Shown: positions 8,338 through 15,105 of the stretch, in pieces
Layout of the letters: each line of letters opens with the position of its first letter
Numbering within the stretch: position 1 is the first letter of the stretch
NCBI GenBank assembly: GCA_963695375.1
Contig: OY968767.1
Span: forward strand, 2,294,001-2,358,000
Reading direction: 5' to 3'
DNA length: 64,000 bases
Source: JACCVL01 sp963695375
Lineage (GTDB): Bacteria; Actinomycetota; Actinomycetes; Propionibacteriales; Nocardioidaceae
Program-made: the position numbers and the translations under genes
The notes under the pieces: generated by a model
The model's input: the letters and a program-made list of their open reading frames with translations, nothing else
Told to the model about the DNA's origin: nothing
The model's database searches: none

Positions 8338-9372
8338 GTGCCCGCTCGCCTGCGCGCCCTGCTCAGCCTGCTCGTCGTGCCCGCGCTGCTGCTGGCGACC
8401 GGCTGCTCCGACTCCGAGAGCGAGCCTGACGACTCGGCAGCCGGCTCCACCTCCGTCGAGACGCCGGCCGCCGCTGACGATCCGCGCAGCGACACGACGG
8501 TGTCGCCGGCGGCCACTGGCGAGCTGACCGGCGTCACCGTGTCCGGCCCCCCTGACGACGAGCCGCGGGTCAGGGTCGAGGAGGGCTACAGCATCGGGGA
8601 GACCACCGTCCAGGTGCTCGACCAGGGCAGCGGTCCGGAGGCGGTCGACGGCGACCAGGTCGTCACCGACATCTATCTCGTCAACGGCCGGTCGGGGACC
8701 GTCATCGACAGCTCGTACGACCGGAAGCAGCCGCTGCGCTTCCAGCTCCAGTCGGCCGGGATCCTGCCGGGGCTGTACGCCGGCCTCCTGGGCCAGACGG
8801 CCGGCAGCAGGATCGTGCTGGCCATCCCGCCGGTCGACGGTTTCGGCGCGCAGGGCAGCCCGCAGTTCGGGGTCGAGCCCGCCGACACGCTGGTCGCGGT
8901 GATGGACATCGAGGAGGTCACCGAGGTCCCGGAGCGGGCCGAGGGGAGGGATCGGGCCGCGCCTGACGACCTGCCCCGGCTCGAGGTGGACGCGGACGGG
9001 ACGCCTCAGCGGTTCGTGGCAGCGGGCGACGAGCCGGAGTCGGTCAAGGAGCTGGTCGTCGCGCCGGTCATCGTCGGCGAGGGTCCCAAGGTGCAGCCCG
9101 GGCAGACGCTCACGGTGCAGTACCTCGGCCAGGTCTACCCCGACGGTGAGATCTTCGGCCAGTCCTGGACGGAGGAGCAGCCCTTCGGCTTCCAGGTGGG
9201 CACCGGCAACGTCATCACCGGCTGGGACCAGGCGTTGGTCGGGCAGCGCGTGGGCAGTCGGGTCGTGGTCGCCGTGCCGAGCGACCTGGCGTACGGCGAG
9301 CAGGGCGGACCGCCGGGGGTCGGGCCCGACACCGATCTGATCTTCGTCATCGACATCCTGTCCGCAGGATGA
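8338..9372 (+). CDS. Lipoprotein with two FKBP-type peptidyl-prolyl isomerase domains (first copy)
   Basis: Predicted extracytoplasmic peptidyl-prolyl cis-trans isomerase of 344 residues. A lipoprotein signal ends in LLLATGC, so Cys23 would be lipidated. An acidic, low-complexity linker follows. There are then two FKBP folds. The first, at about 80-200, contains GILPGLYAGLLGQTAGSR and AIPPVDGFGAQGSP. The second, at about 240-344, contains VITGWDQALVGQRVGSR and AVPSDLAYGEQGGPPGV. GTG at 8338 has AAGGA 6 nt upstream. It is followed directly by a similar gene, so the pair is a local duplication. FKBP genes between pafA and pafB are known from other actinobacteria, but a role in pupylation is not established. 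Confidence 0.9.
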   Translation: MPARLRALLSLLVVPALLLATGCSDSESEPDDSAAGSTSVETPAAADDPRSDTTVSPAATGELTGVTVSGPPDDEPRVRVEEGYSIGETTVQVLDQGSGPEAVDGDQVVTDIYLVNGRSGTVIDSSYDRKQPLRFQLQSAGILPGLYAGLLGQTAGSRIVLAIPPVDGFGAQGSPQFGVEPADTLVAVMDIEEVTEVPERAEGRDRAAPDDLPRLEVDADGTPQRFVAAGDEPESVKELVVAPVIVGEGPKVQPGQTLTVQYLGQVYPDGEIFGQSWTEEQPFGFQVGTGNVITGWDQALVGQRVGSRVVVAVPSDLAYGEQGGPPGVGPDTDLIFVIDILSAG

Positions 9373-9383
9373 GAGGAGCCCTT

Positions 9384-10370
9384 GTGGAGCTCGTCCGACA
9401 CCGCGTGTCGCCGGCCCTGGCCGGTGCCGCGGTCACCGTGCTGCTGCTCATCACCGGATGTGGGGGCGGTGACTCCGCCGGCGAGGAGGCAGCGTCCGGG
9501 GGGAGCACCGAGCCGTTTCCCGGGGTGAGCGTGTCCGGCGAGCTCGGCGAGGCCCCGGACGTGACGATCGACTCCCCCCCGTTCACGGTCGAGGAGACCA
9601 GCACCGAGGTCCTCATCGAGGGTGACGGCGCGACGGTCGAGAGGGGGGACCAGGCGTCGCTGCAGTATCTCGGCATCAACGCCGCGACCGGGGACGAGTT
9701 CGACAGCTCCTGGAGCGCCGGCGGGGAGCCGGTGACCTTCCCGCTGGAGCAGGGCGGGCTGATCGACGGCTTCCTGGACGGGCTGGTCGGGCAGACCTAC
9801 GGCAGCCGGGTCGCCGTGGCCATCCCCCCGGACGCCGGTTACGGGGCGGCCGGCAACCCGCAGATCGAGGTGACCGGCGACGACACCTTGCTGTTCGTGG
9901 TCGACCTGATCGAGGCGGAGGCGGCACCGCTGTCGATGGCCGAGGGCGAGGAGCAGCCGGCGGACGAAAGCCTGCCGGAGCTGAAGATCGACGACGACGG
10001 GATCCCTACCGGCTTCGAGGCCGGGCCGGGGACGGCGGACACGGTGGACGAGCTCGTCGTCTCGCCGGTGATCGTCGGGGACGGTCCCGAGGTGGAGGCG
10101 GGACAGACCGTGACGGTGCACTACGTGGCGCAGCTCTACCCGGACGGCAAGGTCTTCGACGAGTCCTGGACCGGAGGGCAGCCGGCGCAGCTGCCGCTGC
10201 AGCCGGGTGGCACGATGCCGGGGCTGCTCGACGGCCTGGTCGGCCAGCCCGTCGGCAGCCGGGTGCTGCTGGCCGTCCCCAGCGAGCAGGGCTTCGGCCC
10301 GCAGGGGAACGGGCCGGTACCACCGGACGCGGACCTGATGTTCGTCGTCGACATCCTCGCAGCCGCCTGA
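9384..10370 (+). CDS. Lipoprotein with two FKBP-type peptidyl-prolyl isomerase domains (second copy)
   Basis: Paralogue of the preceding gene, about 328 residues. The lipobox LLLITGC gives a lipidated Cys, then come an acidic linker and tandem FKBP domains. The first has GLIDGFLDGLVGQTYGSR and AIPPDAGYGAAGNP. The second has TMPGLLDGLVGQPVGSR and AVPSEQGFGPQGNG. The GTG at 9384 is preferred because AGGAG ends 5 nt upstream; an ATG at 9369 overlaps the previous stop (ATGA) and would add five residues. Both proteins should sit on the outer face of the membrane. The first domain is less well conserved than the second, so the tandem may mix a working isomerase with a binding domain. Confidence 0.88.
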   Translation: MELVRHRVSPALAGAAVTVLLLITGCGGGDSAGEEAASGGSTEPFPGVSVSGELGEAPDVTIDSPPFTVEETSTEVLIEGDGATVERGDQASLQYLGINAATGDEFDSSWSAGGEPVTFPLEQGGLIDGFLDGLVGQTYGSRVAVAIPPDAGYGAAGNPQIEVTGDDTLLFVVDLIEAEAAPLSMAEGEEQPADESLPELKIDDDGIPTGFEAGPGTADTVDELVVSPVIVGDGPEVEAGQTVTVHYVAQLYPDGKVFDESWTGGQPAQLPLQPGGTMPGLLDGLVGQPVGSRVLLAVPSEQGFGPQGNGPVPPDADLMFVVDILAAA

Positions 10371-10388
10371 TCGGCGCGGGAGGTCCGG

Positions 10389-10394
10389 TAGCGT
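10389..10394 (+). promoter_or_regulatory. Leaderless-type -10 box of pafB
   Basis: TAGCGT ends 7 nt before the pafB GTG. It suggests pafBC has its own leaderless promoter in addition to any read-through from the FKBP genes. Confidence 0.45.
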
Positions 10395-10401
10395 CCGCGG
10401 G

Positions 10402-11394
10402 GTGACAACGCGCAAGGCCGAGCGGCTGATGAACCTCGTCATCTGCCTGCTGGTCAGCCGGGGGTACGTCGGCAAGGACCGCATCCGCAAGGTCGTCGAG
10501 GGCTACCGGGATCAGACCGACGAGGCCTTCGAGAAGATGTTCGAGCGGGACAAGGAGGAGCTCCGGGAGATCGGCATCCCGATCGACCTCGGCAGCAACG
10601 ACAAGGTCTTCGACGACGAGCCGGGTTACCGGATCCGCCGGGATGCGTTCGAGCTTCCCCAGATCGAGCTGGCGCCGGACGAGGCAGCCGCGGTGGGACT
10701 GGCGGCAAGGGTCTGGCAGCACGCCCGGCTGGCTCGGCAGACGTCGACCGCGGTGGTCAAGCTCAAGGCCGCCGGCATCGGGGTCGACCCCGACCGGCTG
10801 ACCCTCGTCGAGCCACTGTTGGCGGCGTCCGAGCCTGCCTTCGAGCCGCTCTGGGATGCGGTGGTCAGCCGTCGACGGGTGCGGTTCCCGTACCGGCGAC
10901 CCGGCCGCGACGCCGCCAGCCGCGACGTCGAACCGTGGGGGGTGCTGTCCTGGCACGGCCGCTGGTACGTCATCGGGCACGACCTGGACCGGACCGCCGT
11001 CCGGATGTTCCGGCTGTCCCGCGTGAGCGGACCGGTGCAGGTCCTCGGCCCGCCGGGCTCGTACGAGATCCCAGCGGGGACCGATCTGCGGGCGCTGGCT
11101 CGTGAGCTCGAGCCGGCGGTCCACGGCACTGCGCGGCTGCGGGTACGCGCCGGGCACGGTCACGCGCTGCGCCGCCGTTCCTCGCGGGCTGACGGCGACT
11201 CGGCGGGCGACTCGGCCGGCGACTCGGCGGGTGGCTGGGACCTGCTGGCCGTGCCGATGGCCGACGTCGCCGGCCTGGCGGACGAGGTGGTGTCGTTCGG
11301 TCCGGACGTGGTGGCGCTCGACCCGCCGGAGCTTCGGGACGCGGTCGTGCGCCGGCTGCGCCGACTGGCCGGCCAGCCGGAGCCGGTCCGATGA
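10402..11394 (+). CDS. pafB: WYL-domain transcription activator subunit PafB
   Basis: With PafC it forms the activator of the LexA-independent DNA-damage response in mycobacteria. The 330 residues have an N-terminal winged HTH (RKAERLMNLVICLLVSRGYV), a middle WYL domain with the RVRFPYRRPG and WGVLSWHGRWYVIGHDLDR segments (about 155-200), and a C-terminal WCX-like domain. Three tandem 12-bp repeats at 11197-11232 (GDSA three times) insert a soft loop in the C-terminal part, probably a slippage product. Its stop overlaps pafC by 4 bp. In mycobacteria the ligand-bound WYL domain activates promoters with the RecA-NDp motif; a match to that motif lies before sbcD in this window. Confidence 0.94.
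   Translation: MTTRKAERLMNLVICLLVSRGYVGKDRIRKVVEGYRDQTDEAFEKMFERDKEELREIGIPIDLGSNDKVFDDEPGYRIRRDAFELPQIELAPDEAAAVGLAARVWQHARLARQTSTAVVKLKAAGIGVDPDRLTLVEPLLAASEPAFEPLWDAVVSRRRVRFPYRRPGRDAASRDVEPWGVLSWHGRWYVIGHDLDRTAVRMFRLSRVSGPVQVLGPPGSYEIPAGTDLRALARELEPAVHGTARLRVRAGHGHALRRRSSRADGDSAGDSAGDSAGGWDLLAVPMADVAGLADEVVSFGPDVVALDPPELRDAVVRRLRRLAGQPEPVR
11197..11232 (+). repeat. Three 12-bp tandem repeats inside pafB
   Basis: Unit GACTCGGCGGGC with third-position changes between copies, read in frame as GDSA. It expands a surface loop without breaking the reading frame. Confidence 0.8.
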
Positions 11395-12359
11395 GCGACC
11401 GCGCCGCCGACCAGGTCGGGCGGATGCTCGCGCTGGTGCCCTACCTCCAGGACCGCAGCGGGGTGCCGGTCGAGCAGGTCGCTCGCGACTTCGGCGTGTC
11501 GGCGAGGACGATCGTCCGCGACCTGAACGTGCTCTGGTTCTGCGGCCTTCCGGAGGCGGTCACCGGCGAGATGATCGACGTGGACATGGAGGCGCTCGAG
11601 GGTGACGGCGTGGTGAAGCTGGACAACGCCGACTACCTCGACCGCCCGCTGCGGCTGACGGTGCACGAGGCGCTCGCGCTCATCGTGGCGCTGCGGACCC
11701 TGCGGGAGACCTCGGTCGCCGGCTCGGCGGACGCGATCGACCGGGCGCTCGCCAAGCTGGAGTCCGCGGCCGGGGACGGTGCCGCGGCCGCCCGGCAGGT
11801 GCAGGTGGTCGCCGCGCCCGTCGACCCCGAGCTCGGCGCCGCGGTCCAGACCGCCCTCGCCGAGCACCGCCGGGTGCACCTGGACTACCTGGTGCCGTCC
11901 CGAGACGAGACGACCGCCCGCGACGTCGACCCGCTGCGGCTGCTGCACGCCGAAGGGCACGCCTACCTCGAGGGCTGGTGCCACCGGGCCGAGAGCGTGC
12001 GGCTGTTCCGCCTCGACCGGGTGGTCGGCCTCCGGGTGCTCGACGAGGCCGCCGACCCACCCGCGGACGCACGGCCGCGCGATCTGTCGGCGGGGCTCTT
12101 CCAGCCCGGCGAGGACGACCTGGTGGCGACCCTGGACCTGTCGGCCGCCGGTCGCTGGGTCGCGGAGTACCACTCGGTCGAGGAGCAGCAGGAGCTGCCC
12201 GACGGCGGACTGCGCGTGCGGATGCGGGTCGGGGACGAGGCCTGGCTGCGCCGACTGGTCCTGCGGGAGTCGGGAGCCGTGACCGTGGTCGAACCGGTGC
12301 AGCTGGCGGCGGCGGTCTCGGCCACCGCTCGCGCCGCCCTCGCCGCGTACGCCGGATAG
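11391..12359 (+). CDS. pafC: WYL-domain transcription activator subunit PafC
   Basis: Partner and paralogue of PafB, 322 residues. The N-terminal winged HTH is at about 5-65 (VPVEQVARDFGVSARTIVRD). The WYL domain is at about 150-215, with VHLDYLVPSRDETTARDVDP and YLEGWCHRAESVRLFRLDR. A C-terminal WCX-type extension follows. ATG at 11391 overlaps the pafB stop (ATGA), so the two are made in equal amounts as fits a heterodimer. The protein-sequence RGEMID insert after the HTH resembles that of other PafC proteins. tatA follows after 97 bp from its own promoter. Confidence 0.93.
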   Translation: MSDRAADQVGRMLALVPYLQDRSGVPVEQVARDFGVSARTIVRDLNVLWFCGLPEAVTGEMIDVDMEALEGDGVVKLDNADYLDRPLRLTVHEALALIVALRTLRETSVAGSADAIDRALAKLESAAGDGAAAARQVQVVAAPVDPELGAAVQTALAEHRRVHLDYLVPSRDETTARDVDPLRLLHAEGHAYLEGWCHRAESVRLFRLDRVVGLRVLDEAADPPADARPRDLSAGLFQPGEDDLVATLDLSAAGRWVAEYHSVEEQQELPDGGLRVRMRVGDEAWLRRLVLRESGAVTVVEPVQLAAAVSATARAALAAYAG

Positions 12360-12420
12360 CGCCCTCCCCTGAACGGCCGGGGTCTCGCGCCGGGGTGCCG
12401 TGGCCCGGCCTGCACATGCG

Positions 12421-12426
12421 TACGAT
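12421..12426 (+). promoter_or_regulatory. Candidate -10 box of tatA
   Basis: TACGAT (TANNNT) 30 nt before the tatA ATG would give a leader of about 24 nt that contains the Shine-Dalgarno GAAGGGA at 12444-12450. Confidence 0.35.
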
Positions 12427-12456
12427 GGGAGTGCAACCCCTCTGAAGGGATCCAGC

Positions 12457-12735
12457 ATGTCCGGAATCGGTGCGCCCGAGATCATCTTGATCATCCTCGT
12501 CGTCGTGCTGCTGTTCGGGGCCAAGAAGCTGCCCGAGCTCGCTCGGGGCTCGGGTCGCGCGCTGCGCATCTTCAAGTCCGAGACCAAGGGCCTGATGGAC
12601 GACGACAAGGCCAGCGACCCGCATGGTCGGCCGCTCCCGCCTGGACCGAGCTCGACCGCGCAGCAGACGCCTCCGTCCCCGCAGCCGCAGCAACAGCAGC
12701 CGCAGGACAGCACGCCGCGCGACTCGCAGTACTGA
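12457..12735 (+). CDS. tatA: Twin-arginine translocase subunit TatA
   Basis: Pore-forming subunit of the Tat system for folded proteins. The 92 residues have the short TM helix PEIILIILVVVLLFGAKKLP (about 7-26), then the hinge and amphipathic helix LARGSGRALRIFKSETKGL, then a Pro/Gln-rich tail. ATG at 12457 has GAAGGGA 6 nt upstream; earlier in-frame codons lack family sequence. tatC follows 12 bp downstream. The placement downstream of pafBC and upstream of tatC, a lipid kinase and helY is the standard actinobacterial order. Confidence 0.95.
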   Translation: MSGIGAPEIILIILVVVLLFGAKKLPELARGSGRALRIFKSETKGLMDDDKASDPHGRPLPPGPSSTAQQTPPSPQPQQQQPQDSTPRDSQY

Positions 12736-12747
12736 GCCGCCGGCGCC

Positions 12748-13770
12748 GTGGCCTTCACCCTGCGACGCGGTTCGTCCGCGCCCGGCGCCGCTGACCGGCC
12801 GCGGGCGGGCGACGGCACGATGTCGCTCGTCGAGCACCTCTACGAGCTGCGGCGGCGGCTGGTCCGCGTCGTGCTCGCCATCGCGGCCGGCTTCGTCGTC
12901 GGGCTGATCTTCTACCAGCAGATCTTCGACCTCCTGACCGGTCCGTTCGAGACCACCGTGGACACCCTGGCCCGCCGGGAGGGCCTCGAGGCGGAGCTGA
13001 CCATGACCGGGGTCGCGGACCCGTTCACGATGCAGCTGAAGACGGCGCTGGTGTCCGGCATCGTGATCTCCAGCCCGGTCTGGCTGTACCAGATCTGGGC
13101 GTTCGTCGTCCCGGGGCTGCACCGCAACGAACGCCGCTGGTCGCTGCTGTTCACGGCGATCGCGGGCCCGCTGTTCATCGGGGGCGTCGCGGTGGGCTTC
13201 TTCGTGCTCCCCAAGGGACTCAGCATCCTGTTGGACTTCACCCCGCAGGACGTCTCCAACCTCGTCGAGGTCAGCCGCTACCTGTCGTTCATCCTGCGGA
13301 TGCTGCTGGTGTTCGGCGTGGCCTTCGAGATCCCGCTGTTCGTGATCCTGCTCAACCTCGCCGGTGTGGTGTCGGCCCGATCGCTCGCCGAGCACCGCGC
13401 CTGGATCATCCTCGGGGCGTTCGTCTTCGCCGCGGTGGCGACCCCCTCCACCGACCCGATCAGCATGCTGTTCCTTGCCGTTCCGATGGCGGTGCTGTTC
13501 CTGCTGTCGGAGGGCATCGCGCACCTGGTGGACCGGAGACGGGCACGCGCGGGCGAGGGCGACTATGGCGCCTACGGCGACGAGGAGGTCTCACCGATCG
13601 ACGACGTCACGCCGGTCGACGACCTGGACGACGACCTGGACGACGACCTGGACGACGACCTGGACGACGACCTGGACGACGACCTGGACGACGACCTGGA
13701 CGACGACCCGGACGACGGCCCGGACGACGGTCCGCACCCCGACCGCTACCCGCCGGGGCGGGATGACTGA
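12748..13770 (+). CDS. tatC: Twin-arginine translocase subunit TatC
   Basis: Signal-peptide receptor of the Tat translocase. The core has six TM helices and the conserved N-terminal SLVEHLYELRRRL motif (about 26-38) that contacts twin-arginine signals. The 340 residues exceed the usual 250-300 because of an unusual cytoplasmic tail: seven perfect DDLD-type units encoded by a 12-bp tandem repeat plus degenerate copies, giving a tail of about 50 mostly Asp residues. The GTG at 12748 gives a 24-residue N-terminal extension before the core. An internal ATG at 12820, just before SLVEHLYE, is an alternative. The next gene starts 8 bp before the tatC stop. Confidence 0.94.
   Translation: MAFTLRRGSSAPGAADRPRAGDGTMSLVEHLYELRRRLVRVVLAIAAGFVVGLIFYQQIFDLLTGPFETTVDTLARREGLEAELTMTGVADPFTMQLKTALVSGIVISSPVWLYQIWAFVVPGLHRNERRWSLLFTAIAGPLFIGGVAVGFFVLPKGLSILLDFTPQDVSNLVEVSRYLSFILRMLLVFGVAFEIPLFVILLNLAGVVSARSLAEHRAWIILGAFVFAAVATPSTDPISMLFLAVPMAVLFLLSEGIAHLVDRRRARAGEGDYGAYGDEEVSPIDDVTPVDDLDDDLDDDLDDDLDDDLDDDLDDDLDDDPDDGPDDGPHPDRYPPGRDD
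13621..13728 (+). repeat. 12-bp tandem repeat coding for the acidic TatC tail
   Basis: Seven exact copies of GACCTGGACGAC at 13621-13704, then two degenerate copies (GACCCGGACGAC and GGCCCGGACGAC) to 13728. All copies are in frame. The absence of changes in the seven copies points to recent expansion. Confidence 0.95.
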
Positions 13771-14143
13771 CCCGGCGCCGGCGGTCGCCGACCCCTTCGA
13801 CCTGCCGGACTGGATCGGCGCGGGGGAGTGCACCTGGACCACCAGCGACTCGGTCGGACAGGACCGGGTGGACGGCGTGCTCGCGGGCGCCGAGACCCTG
13901 CGGCTTTCCGTGCTCGCCTGCGACGTCGCCTACCCCCGCGCCGTGGTTCCCGAGCGGCTGCGACACGACACGCACCAGTCCTGGACCCACGGCGAGGTGC
14001 TGTTGCTTCGCGAGGCGGGCGGCTACCTGCTCGCCGTTCCCGGCACGGCGCTCGACGTCGACCTGCTGTGCGAGGCGATCCGGCGCTTCGCGCGCGCGGT
14101 CGGCGCGAAGCCGGCCGGTTTCACCGTCGCCCTGCAACTCTGA
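13763..14143 (+). CDS. Conserved protein of unknown function between tatC and the lipid kinase
   Basis: A 126-residue soluble protein without signal or TM helix. It has a Pro/Asp-rich start, several strands (ETLRLSVLACDVAYPR, GEVLLLREAGGYLLAVPG) and a C-terminal helix (DLLCEAIRRFARAVGA). Trp residues in LPDWIGAGECTW are notable. No catalytic motif is visible. ATG at 13763 overlaps the tatC stop by 8 bp, which argues that it is translated with tatC. Small proteins occur at this place in other actinobacteria, but I cannot name a function. Confidence 0.75.
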   Translation: MTDPAPAVADPFDLPDWIGAGECTWTTSDSVGQDRVDGVLAGAETLRLSVLACDVAYPRAVVPERLRHDTHQSWTHGEVLLLREAGGYLLAVPGTALDVDLLCEAIRRFARAVGAKPAGFTVALQL

Positions 14144-14169
14144 GAGCGCGGCGGCTGGGAGGCACTCAC

Positions 14170-14175
14170 TACGCT
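14170..14175 (+). promoter_or_regulatory. Leaderless-type -10 box of the lipid kinase gene
   Basis: TACGCT ends 6 nt before the GTG at 14182, the spacing expected for a leaderless transcript. Confidence 0.45.
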
Positions 14176-14181
14176 CCGCGC

Positions 14182-15105
14182 GTGACCAGCGAGGTGGCGG
14201 TGCTCGTCAACCCCACCGCGGGGAACGGTCGCGGTGACCGGGTGGGCGAGCAGGCGGTGCACCGACTGCGGACACGAGGCCTGCGGGTCCGGTCGCTGCG
14301 GGGCGTCGACGGCGCGGCGGCCGGTCGGCTCGCCGTGCAGGCGGTCCGTGCGGGAGTCGACGCCCTGGTGGTCGTGGGTGGGGACGGGCTGGCGCACCTG
14401 GCCGTCCAGGCGCTCGCCGGCACGACGGTGCCGCTGGCCGTGGTGCCCGCGGGCACGGGCAACGACCTGGCCCGCGCTCTCGGCGTCCCGCGCGACCGAC
14501 CGCTCGCGGCCGCCGATCTGGTCGCCGACGCGCTCGCGGCCGGTCGGGTGCGTCCGCTCGACCTGCTGCGCGTGCGCAGCGGGGCCGGTGAGCGTCCGGT
14601 CGCCACCAGGGTCGCCACCAGGGTGGCCACCGTGGTCGCCACCGGATTCGACTCGCGCGTCACCGAGCGGGCGAACGCGATGCGCTGGCCTCGCGGGCAG
14701 GCTCGCTACACCCTGGCCACCCTCGCCGAGCTGCGCGCCTGCTCCGCCCTGCCGTACGTCCTGGATCTCGACGGTGGCCGGGTCGAGCTGGAGGCGATGC
14801 TGGTGGCGGTCGCCAACACGCCGTCGTACGGCGGCGGCCTGCGCATCTGCCCGGACGCCGAACCGGACGACGGGCTGCTCGACGTGGTGGTCATCGCGTC
14901 GATGCGCACCTCCGACCTGCTGCGCACCTACCCGCGGCTGTTCCGCGGCACCCATGTCCGGCACCCGGCGTTCCGCCGCTATCGCGCTCGCTCGGTCCGG
15001 GTGGCCACTCCGGGAGTCGTCGGCTACGGCGACGGTGAGCGGCTGGGCGCGCTGCCACTGAGCGTCGTCGTGGAGCCGGGCGCTCTGCGTACGCTGGCAC
15101 CATGA
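14182..15105 (+). CDS. Diacylglycerol/lipid kinase family protein
   Basis: ATP-dependent lipid kinase of the DagK/LCB5 superfamily, 307 residues, probably acting on diacylglycerol or a related lipid at the membrane. Motifs are the N-terminal VAVLVNPTAGNGRGDR, the nucleotide motif VVVGGDGLAHLAV (the usual GGDGT with Leu for Thr), and PAGTGNDLARALG. The second domain has TPSYGGGLRICPDAEPDDGL. Four 12-bp repeats at 14599-14646 (VATR, VATR, VATV, VATG) lie just before the TGFDSRV strand. Its TGA overlaps the helicase ATG (ATGA). A homologue commonly sits between tatC and helY in actinobacteria. Confidence 0.9.
   Translation: MTSEVAVLVNPTAGNGRGDRVGEQAVHRLRTRGLRVRSLRGVDGAAAGRLAVQAVRAGVDALVVVGGDGLAHLAVQALAGTTVPLAVVPAGTGNDLARALGVPRDRPLAAADLVADALAAGRVRPLDLLRVRSGAGERPVATRVATRVATVVATGFDSRVTERANAMRWPRGQARYTLATLAELRACSALPYVLDLDGGRVELEAMLVAVANTPSYGGGLRICPDAEPDDGLLDVVVIASMRTSDLLRTYPRLFRGTHVRHPAFRRYRARSVRVATPGVVGYGDGERLGALPLSVVVEPGALRTLAP
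15090..15095 (+). promoter_or_regulatory. Leaderless-type -10 box of the HelY-like gene
   Basis: TACGCT, inside the end of the lipid kinase gene, ends 6 nt before the helicase ATG, so the helicase may have its own leaderless promoter. Confidence 0.4.

Noticed and set aside
13621..13728. Regular short repeats that might suggest a CRISPR or intergenic satellite
   Set aside because: The units are 12 bp without spacers and lie in frame inside tatC, so this is a coding minisatellite.
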